DNA from: Mucilaginibacter sp. | GTDB taxonomy: Bacteria; Bacteroidota; Bacteroidia; Sphingobacteriales; Sphingobacteriaceae | Direction: 5' to 3' | Assembly: GCA_030445275.1 (NCBI GenBank) | Contig: JAUCSE010000041.1 | Span: forward strand, 35,448 to 99,447 | Length of the DNA stretch: 64,000 bases | Shown here: in pieces, positions 27,562 through 35,848 of the stretch | Layout of the letters: each line of letters begins with the position of its first letter | Position numbering within the stretch: position 1 is the stretch's first letter | The notes under the pieces: model-generated | Told to the model about the DNA's origin: nothing | Database searches by the model: none | The model's input: the letters and a program-made list of their open reading frames with translations, nothing else | Program-made: the position numbers and the translations under genes

Positions 27562-28667
27562 TGCAAAAATATTGGATTGTTGTAATCAAAGTTTTTGTAA
27601 ACCGTTCCGCTACCGATAGCGTTTAAATTAGGCCTGATGGTTTTCTGAGCCAGGTTTTGCTGCATTTTTGTGCGATTATAAGTTTCGGAATAAAACATAA
27701 TAGCATTTTCTATAGATTGCTTATCATATATGGTATGAAAATCAAAAATATCGGTATCGCTTTTCAGGCGGATACTATCTTCATTAATGTTTTGTGCGGT
27801 ATAGATAAGGTTATTTTGTGCCGACATTAAATTCAGGCCTTCCGGAGGGCCGGTTTGTACAGTGCCTTTAACCCAATTGCCCTCATCAATGGTGATCATG
27901 TTGATGCCATGTTCAGCAAATCTGATTGATTTGTCAGCCGCATTTCGGTTTTGTTCTTTGGTTATGGTAGCCATTGCGTAATTGCCATTTAAAAACAGGA
28001 GCAGCATTTTACTTGTAGACGGACCAATATAGTGTATCATCACGCTTTTAATATTTTTGTACGGAAACTCCTCCGTAATCCTATCAACCAGATCATGCCT
28101 GATCACGTTCAAAAAAACATCGTCTGTAATGAGTTTTTTTTCAACACCGGCTAATACCAGGCGGTTCACCAGGTCAAAATCTTCAAAGCCGTAATTAACC
28201 ATATCTTCATCATAACCACCTATTTCCCAAAAATCCTTTGGCCGCATACATATTCTGCCTCCAATATCAGAATAGGATATCTTATCAAATTGCCCTCCGG
28301 CACACATAAACAGGTTACCCTCTCCGGAAAACGCTTTAGTCAAATACGCCGAGAAGGAGGGCCCTGTAAAATTATCAGCATCAACATTACAAACAAGGTT
28401 GCCCGAGGCCAATCTGAAAGCCATATTACGGGAGTGGCTGCGCTGAAAATATTGAGGCTCAAATGTTTTGTAATAAGTAAATAAGCCACTTTCGATATAT
28501 TGCGAAAGATTATCTTTTACCCATTGCTCCAGATCATCGTTTGAATTATAATCCAATAAAATAAATTCTACGGTAGCATCATCCTTATTATCCTGAATAT
28601 TTCTAAGAATCGTTTGTTTGTAGTGGTTAGCTCTGTTTTTACAAACGGTACATAATGACACGGCCAT
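27558..28667 (-). CDS. GT-A glycosyltransferase, island paralogue 1
   Basis: 369 residues. N-terminal GT2-type domain at about 1-210: SLCTVCKNR, FILLDYNSNDDLEQWV, RSHSRNMAF, the DxD motif CNVDADNFTGP at about 92-102, then RICMRPKDFWEIGGYDEDM and GFEDFDLVNRL. The remaining 150 residues form a second domain ending GSGTVYKNFDYNNPIFL. It is the same length as, and homologous throughout to, the gene at 42108-43217. Translationally coupled to the LanB-like protein downstream. It probably transfers a sugar to a peptide or surface glycan; a peptide target is inference from context. Confidence 0.85.
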   Translation of the reverse strand: MAVSLCTVCKNRANHYKQTILRNIQDNKDDATVEFILLDYNSNDDLEQWVKDNLSQYIESGLFTYYKTFEPQYFQRSHSRNMAFRLASGNLVCNVDADNFTGPSFSAYLTKAFSGEGNLFMCAGGQFDKISYSDIGGRICMRPKDFWEIGGYDEDMVNYGFEDFDLVNRLVLAGVEKKLITDDVFLNVIRHDLVDRITEEFPYKNIKSVMIHYIGPSTSKMLLLFLNGNYAMATITKEQNRNAADKSIRFAEHGINMITIDEGNWVKGTVQTGPPEGLNLMSAQNNLIYTAQNINEDSIRLKSDTDIFDFHTIYDKQSIENAIMFYSETYNRTKMQQNLAQKTIRPNLNAIGSGTVYKNFDYNNPIFLQ

Positions 28668-29160
28668 TGATATAATTAATTTAAACGTTTAACAAATTTC
28701 TTTTATCCTGATGATCATTAATTCAATAAGCCCGTGCTTTCAAGAGTACTGCGATGATCTGTTATTACGCATGCGGTAATAAAACATATTCATCGGGAAT
28801 ATACAATTGGTATTCTATAATACTTATTTAACAATTGAATTAATAGAATAAAAACCATGTCATTCCGATGAGGTATAAGGAGGAGCTACTTTTGAGCAAC
28901 AGCAAAAAACTGTTGCCCGCCTGGCTCAATTCCATCCCTGATTCGTCGAAATGATACGATTAATGTGTAATGAATTTTCATCGCTCAACACATTATATAA
29001 ATATAGAAGTATTAATTATAACTGGTCAACCCTGTATGATAATAAATATGAGCTATTATTTTATCTATCTGTATCTAATTATATTACAATGCGTTTATAT
29101 TAGTATTCTGTAAAAACCATAGTTAAACCTGCGTCAATTACGTATTTTAAATAATATTCT
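28668..29160. other. 493-base gap between divergent genes
   Basis: AT-rich, with no convincing gene. Near 28889-28922 there is a small hairpin (gcaacag/ctgttgc with a poly-A loop), next to a tgtcattccgatgagg-type dispersed word at 28858-28885. Promoters of the divergent glycosyltransferase genes must lie here, but I could not place them. Confidence 0.5.
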
Positions 29161-30195
29161 ATGAGTAAAAAGGTTTCTGTTTTGCCTCCTGTTAATATTA
29201 ATGATGAAGACGCTTCGCTTTTTTTACCTTATTTATCATTTGAGCTGAGCCCTTTAAAGGTAAAAAGACTCACAAACGCATTTGTTACCCATACGGGCTT
29301 TTGTGTAACAGAAAATGGATTGCTGAAAGAATCGCATCATGACTATCCGCCGCAATTTGATTATTTTTTAAAACTGGCCACTGTAAGTTATGAGGAAGCT
29401 TATGAAAACCCTGATAATCTTGTAGTGTTAGATGATGATAATACTTACTTATCCATTCACCATCCCTGGTTTATGTATTATCATTGGATCTGCGAGTCTG
29501 TTTTTCGTATCTGGAGGGTAAAAGACAAAATTGACCAAATGGTATTGTTGTTACCAGAATCTTATAAAAAAAGCGAGTTTGTTATGAGCTCTCTTGAGCC
29601 GTTCAGGTTTAAGGATATATTTTTTATTCCGGAACATAAAAGTATCCTGGTCCGAAAACTGTGTATGCCTCAAATTAAGCCCCTCATGGAGGTGTATGAT
29701 TATGGTATGATGAAAGAGGTAAGAGCGTTTTATCTGAACTATGTTTTAAATGAAAAAAATATCAATATCAATTGTGGCGAGCGGATATACCTGAGCCGTA
29801 AAAAGGCCGATAGAAGAAAGGTTGATAATGAAGATGAGGTTGTCAGTATATTGCTCAGGTATAACTTTACCATTTTATATAACGAGGAATACAGTTTTTT
29901 TGAGCAGGTGGCTATTTATGGTCATGCAAAGTATTTGGTATCTATACACGGTTCTGGGCTTACCAATATGTTGTTTATGCCTAAAAATGCTTCGTTATTT
30001 GAGTTGCACAAGAAAAGGACCAACTTACATGATTGGCATAGTTTAATTTTTTGGTATATGGCAGGTACCCTCGGGCACCGATATTACCATCAGATTTGTA
30101 CTCCCACGGATATTGATCAGGATATTTTCCAGGCAAATCTTATAGTTGATACAGCCCTGTTAGAAAAAAATTTATCTATTATGTTTCCTTCCTGA
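29161..30195 (+). CDS. family 61 glycosyltransferase (DUF563)
   Basis: 344 residues. The segment VSIHGSGLTNMLFMPKNASL at about residues 260-280 is the hallmark of GT61/DUF563. ERIYLSRKKADRRKVDNEDEV precedes it, as in other members, and WICESVFRIWRVKDKIDQMV occupies the middle. It stands alone on the plus strand inside the island. Target unknown: exopolysaccharide, lipopolysaccharide or the island peptide are all possible. Confidence 0.85.
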   Translation: MSKKVSVLPPVNINDEDASLFLPYLSFELSPLKVKRLTNAFVTHTGFCVTENGLLKESHHDYPPQFDYFLKLATVSYEEAYENPDNLVVLDDDNTYLSIHHPWFMYYHWICESVFRIWRVKDKIDQMVLLLPESYKKSEFVMSSLEPFRFKDIFFIPEHKSILVRKLCMPQIKPLMEVYDYGMMKEVRAFYLNYVLNEKNININCGERIYLSRKKADRRKVDNEDEVVSILLRYNFTILYNEEYSFFEQVAIYGHAKYLVSIHGSGLTNMLFMPKNASLFELHKKRTNLHDWHSLIFWYMAGTLGHRYYHQICTPTDIDQDIFQANLIVDTALLEKNLSIMFPS

Positions 30196-30675
30196 TATAT
30201 TGGCCTTATAAGTGCAGGGCATTCGGCAAACAAAAATCTGAAGAATCATGTGCTTTGACTCACTTAAATGCGAAGTCTCACGAATACCCCTAAAAAATTT
30301 AACTATGAGTATCCTCTCTAAAGGATTACCATGTTTATTAAAACTATGATTGTTATTCAGCCTAAAGCTGGAGTTGCCGTTATACAATCAAAGTCTTCTC
30401 TTTTCATAAATTCATTTTTTTTATATCGTTCGCGATTTTCTTTAAAAAAATAAGCGCTTCTCTTCAGATTCAAATAAATAAAAATGGGGATTTATACATA
30501 TAACTCTCCTGTATTCAGGACAAATGTAGTAAACTCTAAATTGGGAGATTTCGACAAAGTATTCTGATTTAATCTGAATTGTTCTAATGTGTTTATCTCG
30601 TATTTTTTTATAGAATTAAAAAAATAGAAAAAAATGTAACTTTAGAGTCTTTCATATTGTCTCCCTCATAATTAT
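30196..30675. other. 480-base gap before the ECF sigma gene
   Basis: AT-rich. No gene that I trust. A weak minus-strand frame at 30357-30473 (TTG start, 38 codons) ends DCITATPALG and is discussed under findings. The region upstream of 30676 should carry the promoter of the sigma factor gene. Confidence 0.45.
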
Positions 30676-31176
30676 ATGGACGCAGAGCTTTACAAAATTT
30701 TTTTGAGTAGCCAGGCAAAGCTTTACCGGTTTGCTTTTTCGCTTGTCAAAAATGTAAATGATGCCGAGGACATTCACCAGGAAACGCTTATGAAGATATG
30801 GCAACTGCGTGAGGAATGGATCAAGTGGATCAATTTTGAAGCTTATGCCATGCGTATAGTCCGGAATGCCTGTTTAAATTTTAATAAAAAAAAGCGGAAT
30901 CACTTGTATTTGGTATTGGATGAGGTAATTGAAAAGCCTTCACAAAACGATACCGAAACGAACATCGTTTTAGACGATTTAAAATACAGATTCAATGTGC
31001 TGATTGGTAAATTACCTGAAATACAACAAAATATCTTGTATCTAAGGGAGATCGAGGAATTGGAATATAAAGAGATCGCTGAGATTCTCGATATATCCGA
31101 ATCACAGGTTAAAGTTTATCTTTTCAGGGGGAGACAATTTCTAAAAAGTAAATATCAAAAAAATGAAACCAGATGA
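30676..31176 (+). CDS. ECF-type RNA polymerase sigma factor
   Basis: 166 residues. Sigma-70 region 2 at about 12-75 (FSLVKNVNDAEDIHQETLMKIW, YAMRIVRNACLNF) and region 4 at about 110-160 (LPEIQQNILYLREIEELEYK, EIAEILDISESQVKVYLFRG). No region 3, as usual for ECF sigmas. Overlaps the following membrane protein gene by 14 bases, the usual pattern of sigma and anti-sigma. It may drive the outer-membrane genes that follow and possibly its own promoter. Confidence 0.93.
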   Translation: MDAELYKIFLSSQAKLYRFAFSLVKNVNDAEDIHQETLMKIWQLREEWIKWINFEAYAMRIVRNACLNFNKKKRNHLYLVLDEVIEKPSQNDTETNIVLDDLKYRFNVLIGKLPEIQQNILYLREIEELEYKEIAEILDISESQVKVYLFRGRQFLKSKYQKNETR

Positions 31177-31603
31177 AGTACGCGTTTTGCTTGACAGATA
31201 TTATCATGCAGAGACAACCATAACCGAAGAAAAAACACTCAAAGAATATTTTGCTCAGCATGATCTGCCTGATTTTGAGGATCAGGACCTTTTTAAGGTG
31301 ATTAGCGAATTCAAAAACATTAGTCATGAGGTAGTATCCTTTACCGGAACTTCGCAAACTAGCAGTCAGAAAAAAGCCTGGATAAAAATGCTTCCCCGGG
31401 TAGCCGCAGTACTTGTGCTGGGCTCTCTTATCACCGTATTGAGTGTTAGTTACATCCGCCATGAACAGGCAAATAGGGAGTTGGAATTGCAGCAAAAATC
31501 CGAAGCAGATTTATTGGCGTTGTCAAAGATTTTGAATGACGGCTATAATGACATGAATAAATCAGTTGAGCACATGGTTGAATACAAGCCGACAAAAAAC
31601 TAA
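31163..31603 (+). CDS. single-pass membrane protein, probable anti-sigma factor
   Basis: 146 residues. A cytoplasmic N-terminal region of about 75 residues (KPDEVRVLLDRYYHAETTITEEKTL) precedes one helix (about 76-95, MLPRVAAVLVLGSLITVLSV) and a periplasmic coiled-coil-like tail. Position directly overlapping the ECF sigma and followed by a DUF4252 gene matches sigma/anti-sigma operons of Bacteroidota. No zinc-binding His-Cys motif is present, so it is not a ZAS-type anti-sigma. Confidence 0.75.
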   Translation: MKPDEVRVLLDRYYHAETTITEEKTLKEYFAQHDLPDFEDQDLFKVISEFKNISHEVVSFTGTSQTSSQKKAWIKMLPRVAAVLVLGSLITVLSVSYIRHEQANRELELQQKSEADLLALSKILNDGYNDMNKSVEHMVEYKPTKN

Positions 31604-31605
31604 AT

Positions 31606-32112
31606 ATGAAAACGTACATGATTTTGCTATGTGTTATATTAATATCGGTGAATAACACCTATGGTCAGGAAAAAGTGGTTGATAGTTCAAATGATACAAT
31701 GATTGATAAATACTTTAGCGGTTATTCCAAGCAGCCGGGGTTTGAAGTGAAGCAGATGAGTGAGGCAATGATAAATAGATCAAATGAAACCGGGATGTGG
31801 AAGCACCCGGCTATTGCCAGGATTATGAAGCAGATAAGGTTTTATAAATATTTGGATATGCCAGCTTCGCAGGAGTTTGTTACGAAAGTCCTGGATCAGG
31901 TAAACCAAAAAGTAAAAAAAGACCATGTATACGATGAATACTTCAGATGGGAGCAAAATGGCAATACATCGGTTATTATTTATACCCGGGGTAAGAAAGC
32001 AATTACAGAACTGGTTACTGTATCAATACAATGGGGAAACATGCATGTGAGCAGTTTTGTTGGTGATGCTATTGATATAGAAAGTGTAAAAGCCCTAACA
32101 ACAAATCCATAA
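31606..32112 (+). CDS. DUF4252-family secreted protein
   Basis: 168 residues. Signal peptide at 1-20 ending in a small residue and Q. The body (KYFSGYSKQPGFEVKQMSEAM, IMKQIRFYKYLDMP, YDEYFRWEQNGNTSVIIYTRG, KKAITELVTVSIQWGNMHVSSF) follows the DUF4252 pattern, whose role is unknown but which is common in sigma/anti-sigma operons in this phylum. Two bases from the preceding gene. Confidence 0.8.
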   Translation: MKTYMILLCVILISVNNTYGQEKVVDSSNDTMIDKYFSGYSKQPGFEVKQMSEAMINRSNETGMWKHPAIARIMKQIRFYKYLDMPASQEFVTKVLDQVNQKVKKDHVYDEYFRWEQNGNTSVIIYTRGKKAITELVTVSIQWGNMHVSSFVGDAIDIESVKALTTNP

Positions 32113-32195
32113 CTAATTAATAAACTCAGACACAGGCTGCTAATAACATGCAGACACCGGTGCTGTTTCAGATAAATCTGTTCTATATATAACCT

Positions 32196-34622
32196 ATGAA
32201 AAAAATTATTTATTGTTTTGCTGGAATTCTATTGCCCTTATTTTGCCTGGCGCAACAAGGTTCAAATATCAGACTTAAGGGATTTGTAACAGACAGCGCC
32301 ACCCATCAGCCGCTTAGTTTTACTACCATTGCTCTATATCCTTACAATAGCGTAAAAGCCATGAAAATGCAAACCGATGAAAAAGGCTATTTTACAATGA
32401 GCAACTTAAAACCCGGGCGATATAAACTGATGTTAAGTTATACCGGTTATAAAGATTTAGAGAAAACAATTGATCTGCAAGGCGGCACAAAGGATACCGT
32501 GGTTCACCTTGCCTTGTCATCAAAATCTATTGATCTGTCGCAAGTTACGGTGAGTGGCAAAAAAAATTTAATCGAAAGCTTCGGAGGCGGTTTTCAATTT
32601 AACCCGAAAGACGCCAGTGTGAACCGGACGGGTTCGGCAGTTGATTTATTAGCCCAGGTCCCCGGAGTGATTGTTGACGGAGGTGACGATATTAAACTTA
32701 AAGGGAATGTTGCCAGAATATTGGTAAACGGTAAGCTTATCAACCTTTCAGGACAGGAGCTTCAAAACTACCTTAAATCTATCTCTGCCGACCGGATAAT
32801 TAATATCACCGTGAATACCAATCCTTCATCAAAATATGATGCGGCATCCGCCGGGGGACTAATCGACATCAAGTTAAAAAACAAGTTTGATCAGGGGTTG
32901 TCGGGTTCCGTTTCATCCAAATATGAAACCCTGCCCGGCACCTGGGATGCATTGAATGTTGATTATACAAAAAACAAATTCACTTACTCCTTTGGACTTA
33001 CTTATTTGTATCGGAAGGACATTTATCTGAGGGATAATTATATCATTAATAAAAGCGGAGATGCATCTAATTATATCAATATCCAGCGGGCAACAATGCC
33101 ACAAAAACAGGAGGTGTTTAATCCCCGGGTAGAGATTAATTACTCCATAGATACCACTAGTTTTATAAACGTTGCCATAAATTTCCCATTCTTCTCCAAT
33201 AAATTCCCATCAATGCTGCGTTCTGATAATCAGAATAAGTCGGGAATGCCTATTAACTACTTTTTGCAGAATGAAACGGTTGATTATAAAGGAAACTATT
33301 ATACCTACAATCTTAATTATGTTAAAAACTTCAAGAAAAAAGACGAACAGTTAAGCATCGGAGGATTTTATACTAAAACTATTTTTAATCCTTTCGACAG
33401 TTTTACCCGCAATTACTTTCTTGTGAATAATCAACCTGATGCCTCGGAGGATATTGTGCAACAAAGCAATTCCGACCGGATATACAGATCGTCACAGGTA
33501 CAGGCCGACTTTACGCTACCATTCACCAAAAGCCGTAAGCTTGCTTTGGGATTAAAAAACTCACATTCACTATTAAACAATAGCAATTCCATCGAAAACA
33601 TTGATTCAGCAACTCAGCACTTTGTTGAAAACACTGCTTTATCCAATAACCTCAGATATAGGGAAAATATAGCCGCAGTATATGCTCTGTTTAGCCAAAG
33701 TTTAAAAAAAATAAGCTTTGGCCTGGGGTTAAGGTATGAATATAGTGCTATAAATGTAAACAGCAGTATCAATAACCAGGATTATGGCCAGCATTATAGT
33801 AATTTGTTTCCAAATGTAAATTTCTCTTATAAGCTGACAGATTTTCAGAGCATTGACTTTTCATTTGCACGCAAGATTGATCGCCCACCTTATTTTTTGC
33901 TGGACCCTTTTGTTAATACTTCTGATCCGAATAATTACATGAAAGGAAACCCTTATTTAAAGCCTTCTTATATTAATAGCCTTGAGCTTCAGTATTCAAA
34001 ACAATGGAATTCTGCAAACTCTGCGATCGTAACACTTGCCTATACTGATAACACAGGAGTTTACAATAATCAAATAACAACTTATAGTCCTGTTTATAAT
34101 CATGTTATAACAACCAATACCAATGCTAATAATTTGAAAAATCTGTCCCTGTCAATTATTGCTAATAATAAATTAAATGATTGGTGGCAGATTAATTCAT
34201 ACCTCGGTCTTTCATCGGCTAGCCTGGTAACAGATAGTGTCAACAATTTTTATTATAAGCCAAAACCTTATTTTTCAGGTTCAATCAGAAATACCTTTTC
34301 TATATCAAAAAACGCCCTGATTCGTCTTACCGGTTTTTATAATTCGGCGAGTTATGAATTTCAGGCCAAGAGAAAAGGATTGGGCAGCATTAGCGCTGGA
34401 TTTCAGCAAACCATGCTTAACAAACGCCTAACGCTAAATTTGGATATTTATGATATTTTCAAAACTAAAAAATACACCTATACCATGAACTCGGTGTATT
34501 ACTATCAAAACTCGTATACAACTATCAAATCCAGGTATATGTCAGCCGCCTTGAGTTATTCATTCGGAAAATCATTTAATAAACCAGATGTTAAAAAACT
34601 CAATAATGAGAGAATTGAATAA
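32196..34622 (+). CDS. outer-membrane beta-barrel protein, TonB-receptor-like (OMP_b-brl_3 type)
   Basis: 808 residues. Signal peptide (FAGILLPLFCLA then Q), a carboxypeptidase-regulatory-like domain at about 25-115 (LKGFVTDSATHQPLSF, RYKLMLSYTGYKDLE), then a plug-like region (LLAQVPGVIVDGGDDIKLKG, ARILVNGKLI, INVNTNPSSKYDAASAGGLI) and a long strand-rich barrel ending SAALSYSFGKSFNKP. This is the family that resembles TonB receptors but lacks a clear TonB box. Part of the sigma operon. It may import or export an envelope substrate, possibly the island product; that is speculation. Confidence 0.88.
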   Translation: MKKIIYCFAGILLPLFCLAQQGSNIRLKGFVTDSATHQPLSFTTIALYPYNSVKAMKMQTDEKGYFTMSNLKPGRYKLMLSYTGYKDLEKTIDLQGGTKDTVVHLALSSKSIDLSQVTVSGKKNLIESFGGGFQFNPKDASVNRTGSAVDLLAQVPGVIVDGGDDIKLKGNVARILVNGKLINLSGQELQNYLKSISADRIINITVNTNPSSKYDAASAGGLIDIKLKNKFDQGLSGSVSSKYETLPGTWDALNVDYTKNKFTYSFGLTYLYRKDIYLRDNYIINKSGDASNYINIQRATMPQKQEVFNPRVEINYSIDTTSFINVAINFPFFSNKFPSMLRSDNQNKSGMPINYFLQNETVDYKGNYYTYNLNYVKNFKKKDEQLSIGGFYTKTIFNPFDSFTRNYFLVNNQPDASEDIVQQSNSDRIYRSSQVQADFTLPFTKSRKLALGLKNSHSLLNNSNSIENIDSATQHFVENTALSNNLRYRENIAAVYALFSQSLKKISFGLGLRYEYSAINVNSSINNQDYGQHYSNLFPNVNFSYKLTDFQSIDFSFARKIDRPPYFLLDPFVNTSDPNNYMKGNPYLKPSYINSLELQYSKQWNSANSAIVTLAYTDNTGVYNNQITTYSPVYNHVITTNTNANNLKNLSLSIIANNKLNDWWQINSYLGLSSASLVTDSVNNFYYKPKPYFSGSIRNTFSISKNALIRLTGFYNSASYEFQAKRKGLGSISAGFQQTMLNKRLTLNLDIYDIFKTKKYTYTMNSVYYYQNSYTTIKSRYMSAALSYSFGKSFNKPDVKKLNNERIE

Positions 34623-34686
34623 TCATCATGCTATCATAATAAATTCAAAAAATCAATGCAACTGTAAATATTTTAATTATTACCAG

Positions 34687-35469
34687 ATGAAAAAGCAGGG
34701 AAAAATCGTTTTTTTAATCATTATCCTGAACACTATCGTAATCGCTAATGTAATGGCAGCCAATAATATGAAGGACAGTACAAAACTTATAAGTCAGGAA
34801 CGCACCTTAAAGGCCTTTAATTCTATTACTTCCGGGGCTCCGGTTGATTTTAATATCAGTCAAGGAAACACGGGGTCTGTTACTATAAAAGTACCTGATG
34901 CAGGAATGTTAAACTACATCAAGACAGAACTGCGGGATGGTGTTTTGAGCGTGTATGTGGTGAAGAATAATAAATTTAACTGGGAAAACAGCGGTAGTTT
35001 TACAGGAGGAACCAGCGGAGGCCGGCCTAATAAAATCACCATCTTCATAACAGTAAAACAATTAAGCTCTATTCACCTGTCGGGTTCGGCAATTGTATAT
35101 TTTATTCAGGATATATCGGCCAGCGGCCTCAGTCTTGATATTAGCGGTTCTGCGGGTGTTAAGGGAGCAATCAAGGTGCATCAGCTTTTCGGAAAACTAT
35201 CTGGCTCGGCAGATGTTGCTATTACAGGCCAGGTGGATAATATGGATATGAACCTGGAGGGAAGTGCTACAATTAATGCAGCTCATCTGTTAACTTCCAA
35301 TGCTCGTGTAAATATGCAGGGATCCAGTATTGCTAAAGTTAAAGTATCTACCCAACTCATTGCTCAGGCAGCAGGAAACAGCAGCTTAAGCTACGTGGGA
35401 AAAGCAACACACCAGGCATTCAATACGTCAGGTAATGCGACAATTAAACAAATGGTTAACGATAAGTAG
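34687..35469 (+). CDS. DUF2807 (GIN-domain) secreted protein
   Basis: 260 residues from the ATG at 34687, which gives a good signal peptide (KIVFLIIILNTIVIANVMA). An in-frame ATG at 34588 would overlap the previous gene by 35 bases and is less likely. The body is a right-handed beta-helix type: repeated LSGSAIVYF, ISGSAGVKG, LSGSADVAI, LEGSATINA and MQGSSIAKV segments, matching DUF2807. Probably cell-surface or periplasmic. Last gene of the sigma operon; a strong hairpin follows. Confidence 0.88.
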   Translation: MKKQGKIVFLIIILNTIVIANVMAANNMKDSTKLISQERTLKAFNSITSGAPVDFNISQGNTGSVTIKVPDAGMLNYIKTELRDGVLSVYVVKNNKFNWENSGSFTGGTSGGRPNKITIFITVKQLSSIHLSGSAIVYFIQDISASGLSLDISGSAGVKGAIKVHQLFGKLSGSADVAITGQVDNMDMNLEGSATINAAHLLTSNARVNMQGSSIAKVKVSTQLIAQAAGNSSLSYVGKATHQAFNTSGNATIKQMVNDK

Positions 35470-35545
35470 TTTGTATTTATGATTAGCTAATAATACAATT
35501 GTAATAATATACCAACCAGCTGGTAATAATATAGCTGGAAATAGT

Positions 35546-35591
35546 AAAAAGGGTAAAGTAAAAAAAATATTGTTTTTGCTTTACCCTTTTT
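35546..35591. terminator. bidirectional terminator hairpin
   Basis: Perfect 13-base arms at 35546-35558 and 35579-35591 with A-rich and T-rich outer ends on both strands. It closes the plus-strand DUF2807 operon and also lies 13 bases beyond the stop of the minus-strand minigene at 35604-35738. Confidence 0.85.
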
Positions 35592-35603
35592 AATTTCTCT
35601 TTC

Positions 35604-35738
35604 TTAAAGTTGTGGGTGAGTAACCGTTACTGTGGTTACCGTTGTGGGGTCTGTTTCACCTATATTGCCAAAATTAAATGAGTTTTTAAAGCCGGCAATA
35701 ACCTTGATTTTTAATGGTTTTGATCTTCTCTTTTTCAT
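35604..35738 (-). CDS. Thr-rich 44-residue peptide, candidate RiPP precursor
   Basis: Starts at the ATG complementary to 35736-35738, ends TAA at 35604-35606. The first 20 residues are basic (MKKRRSKPLKIKVIAGFKN), the middle is NSFNFGNIGE, and the C-terminus is TDPTTVTTVTVTHPQL, which has seven Thr in sixteen residues and no Cys anywhere. The upstream sequence is purine-rich (aagaaaaagct before the ATG). A terminator lies 13 bases past its stop, and the LytS kinase is divergent on the other side. It resembles a short ribosomal peptide precursor with a modifiable core, but lacks a double-Gly site. Function is inferred from size, composition and position only. Confidence 0.6.
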   Translation of the reverse strand: MKKRRSKPLKIKVIAGFKNSFNFGNIGETDPTTVTTVTVTHPQL

Positions 35739-35848
35739 AGCTTTTTCTTGAAGTTATACATCACTTTTCGCATAGATAATAATATTACACCAATCCCATA
35801 TTTATCTATACAAAATCTATGTATTTTAGCCATATAATTTATGTACGG

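Noticed and set aside
28869..28955. A 28-codon plus-strand frame (MRYKEELLLSNSKK...) as a possible peptide precursor
   Set aside because: Falls within a dispersed tgtcattccgatgagg-type repeat and has no Cys, GG site or tail of modifiable residues.
32196..34622. Classical SusC-type TonB receptor with SusD partner
   Set aside because: No SusD-like gene follows, and the protein is shorter with an OMP_b-brl_3-type layout.
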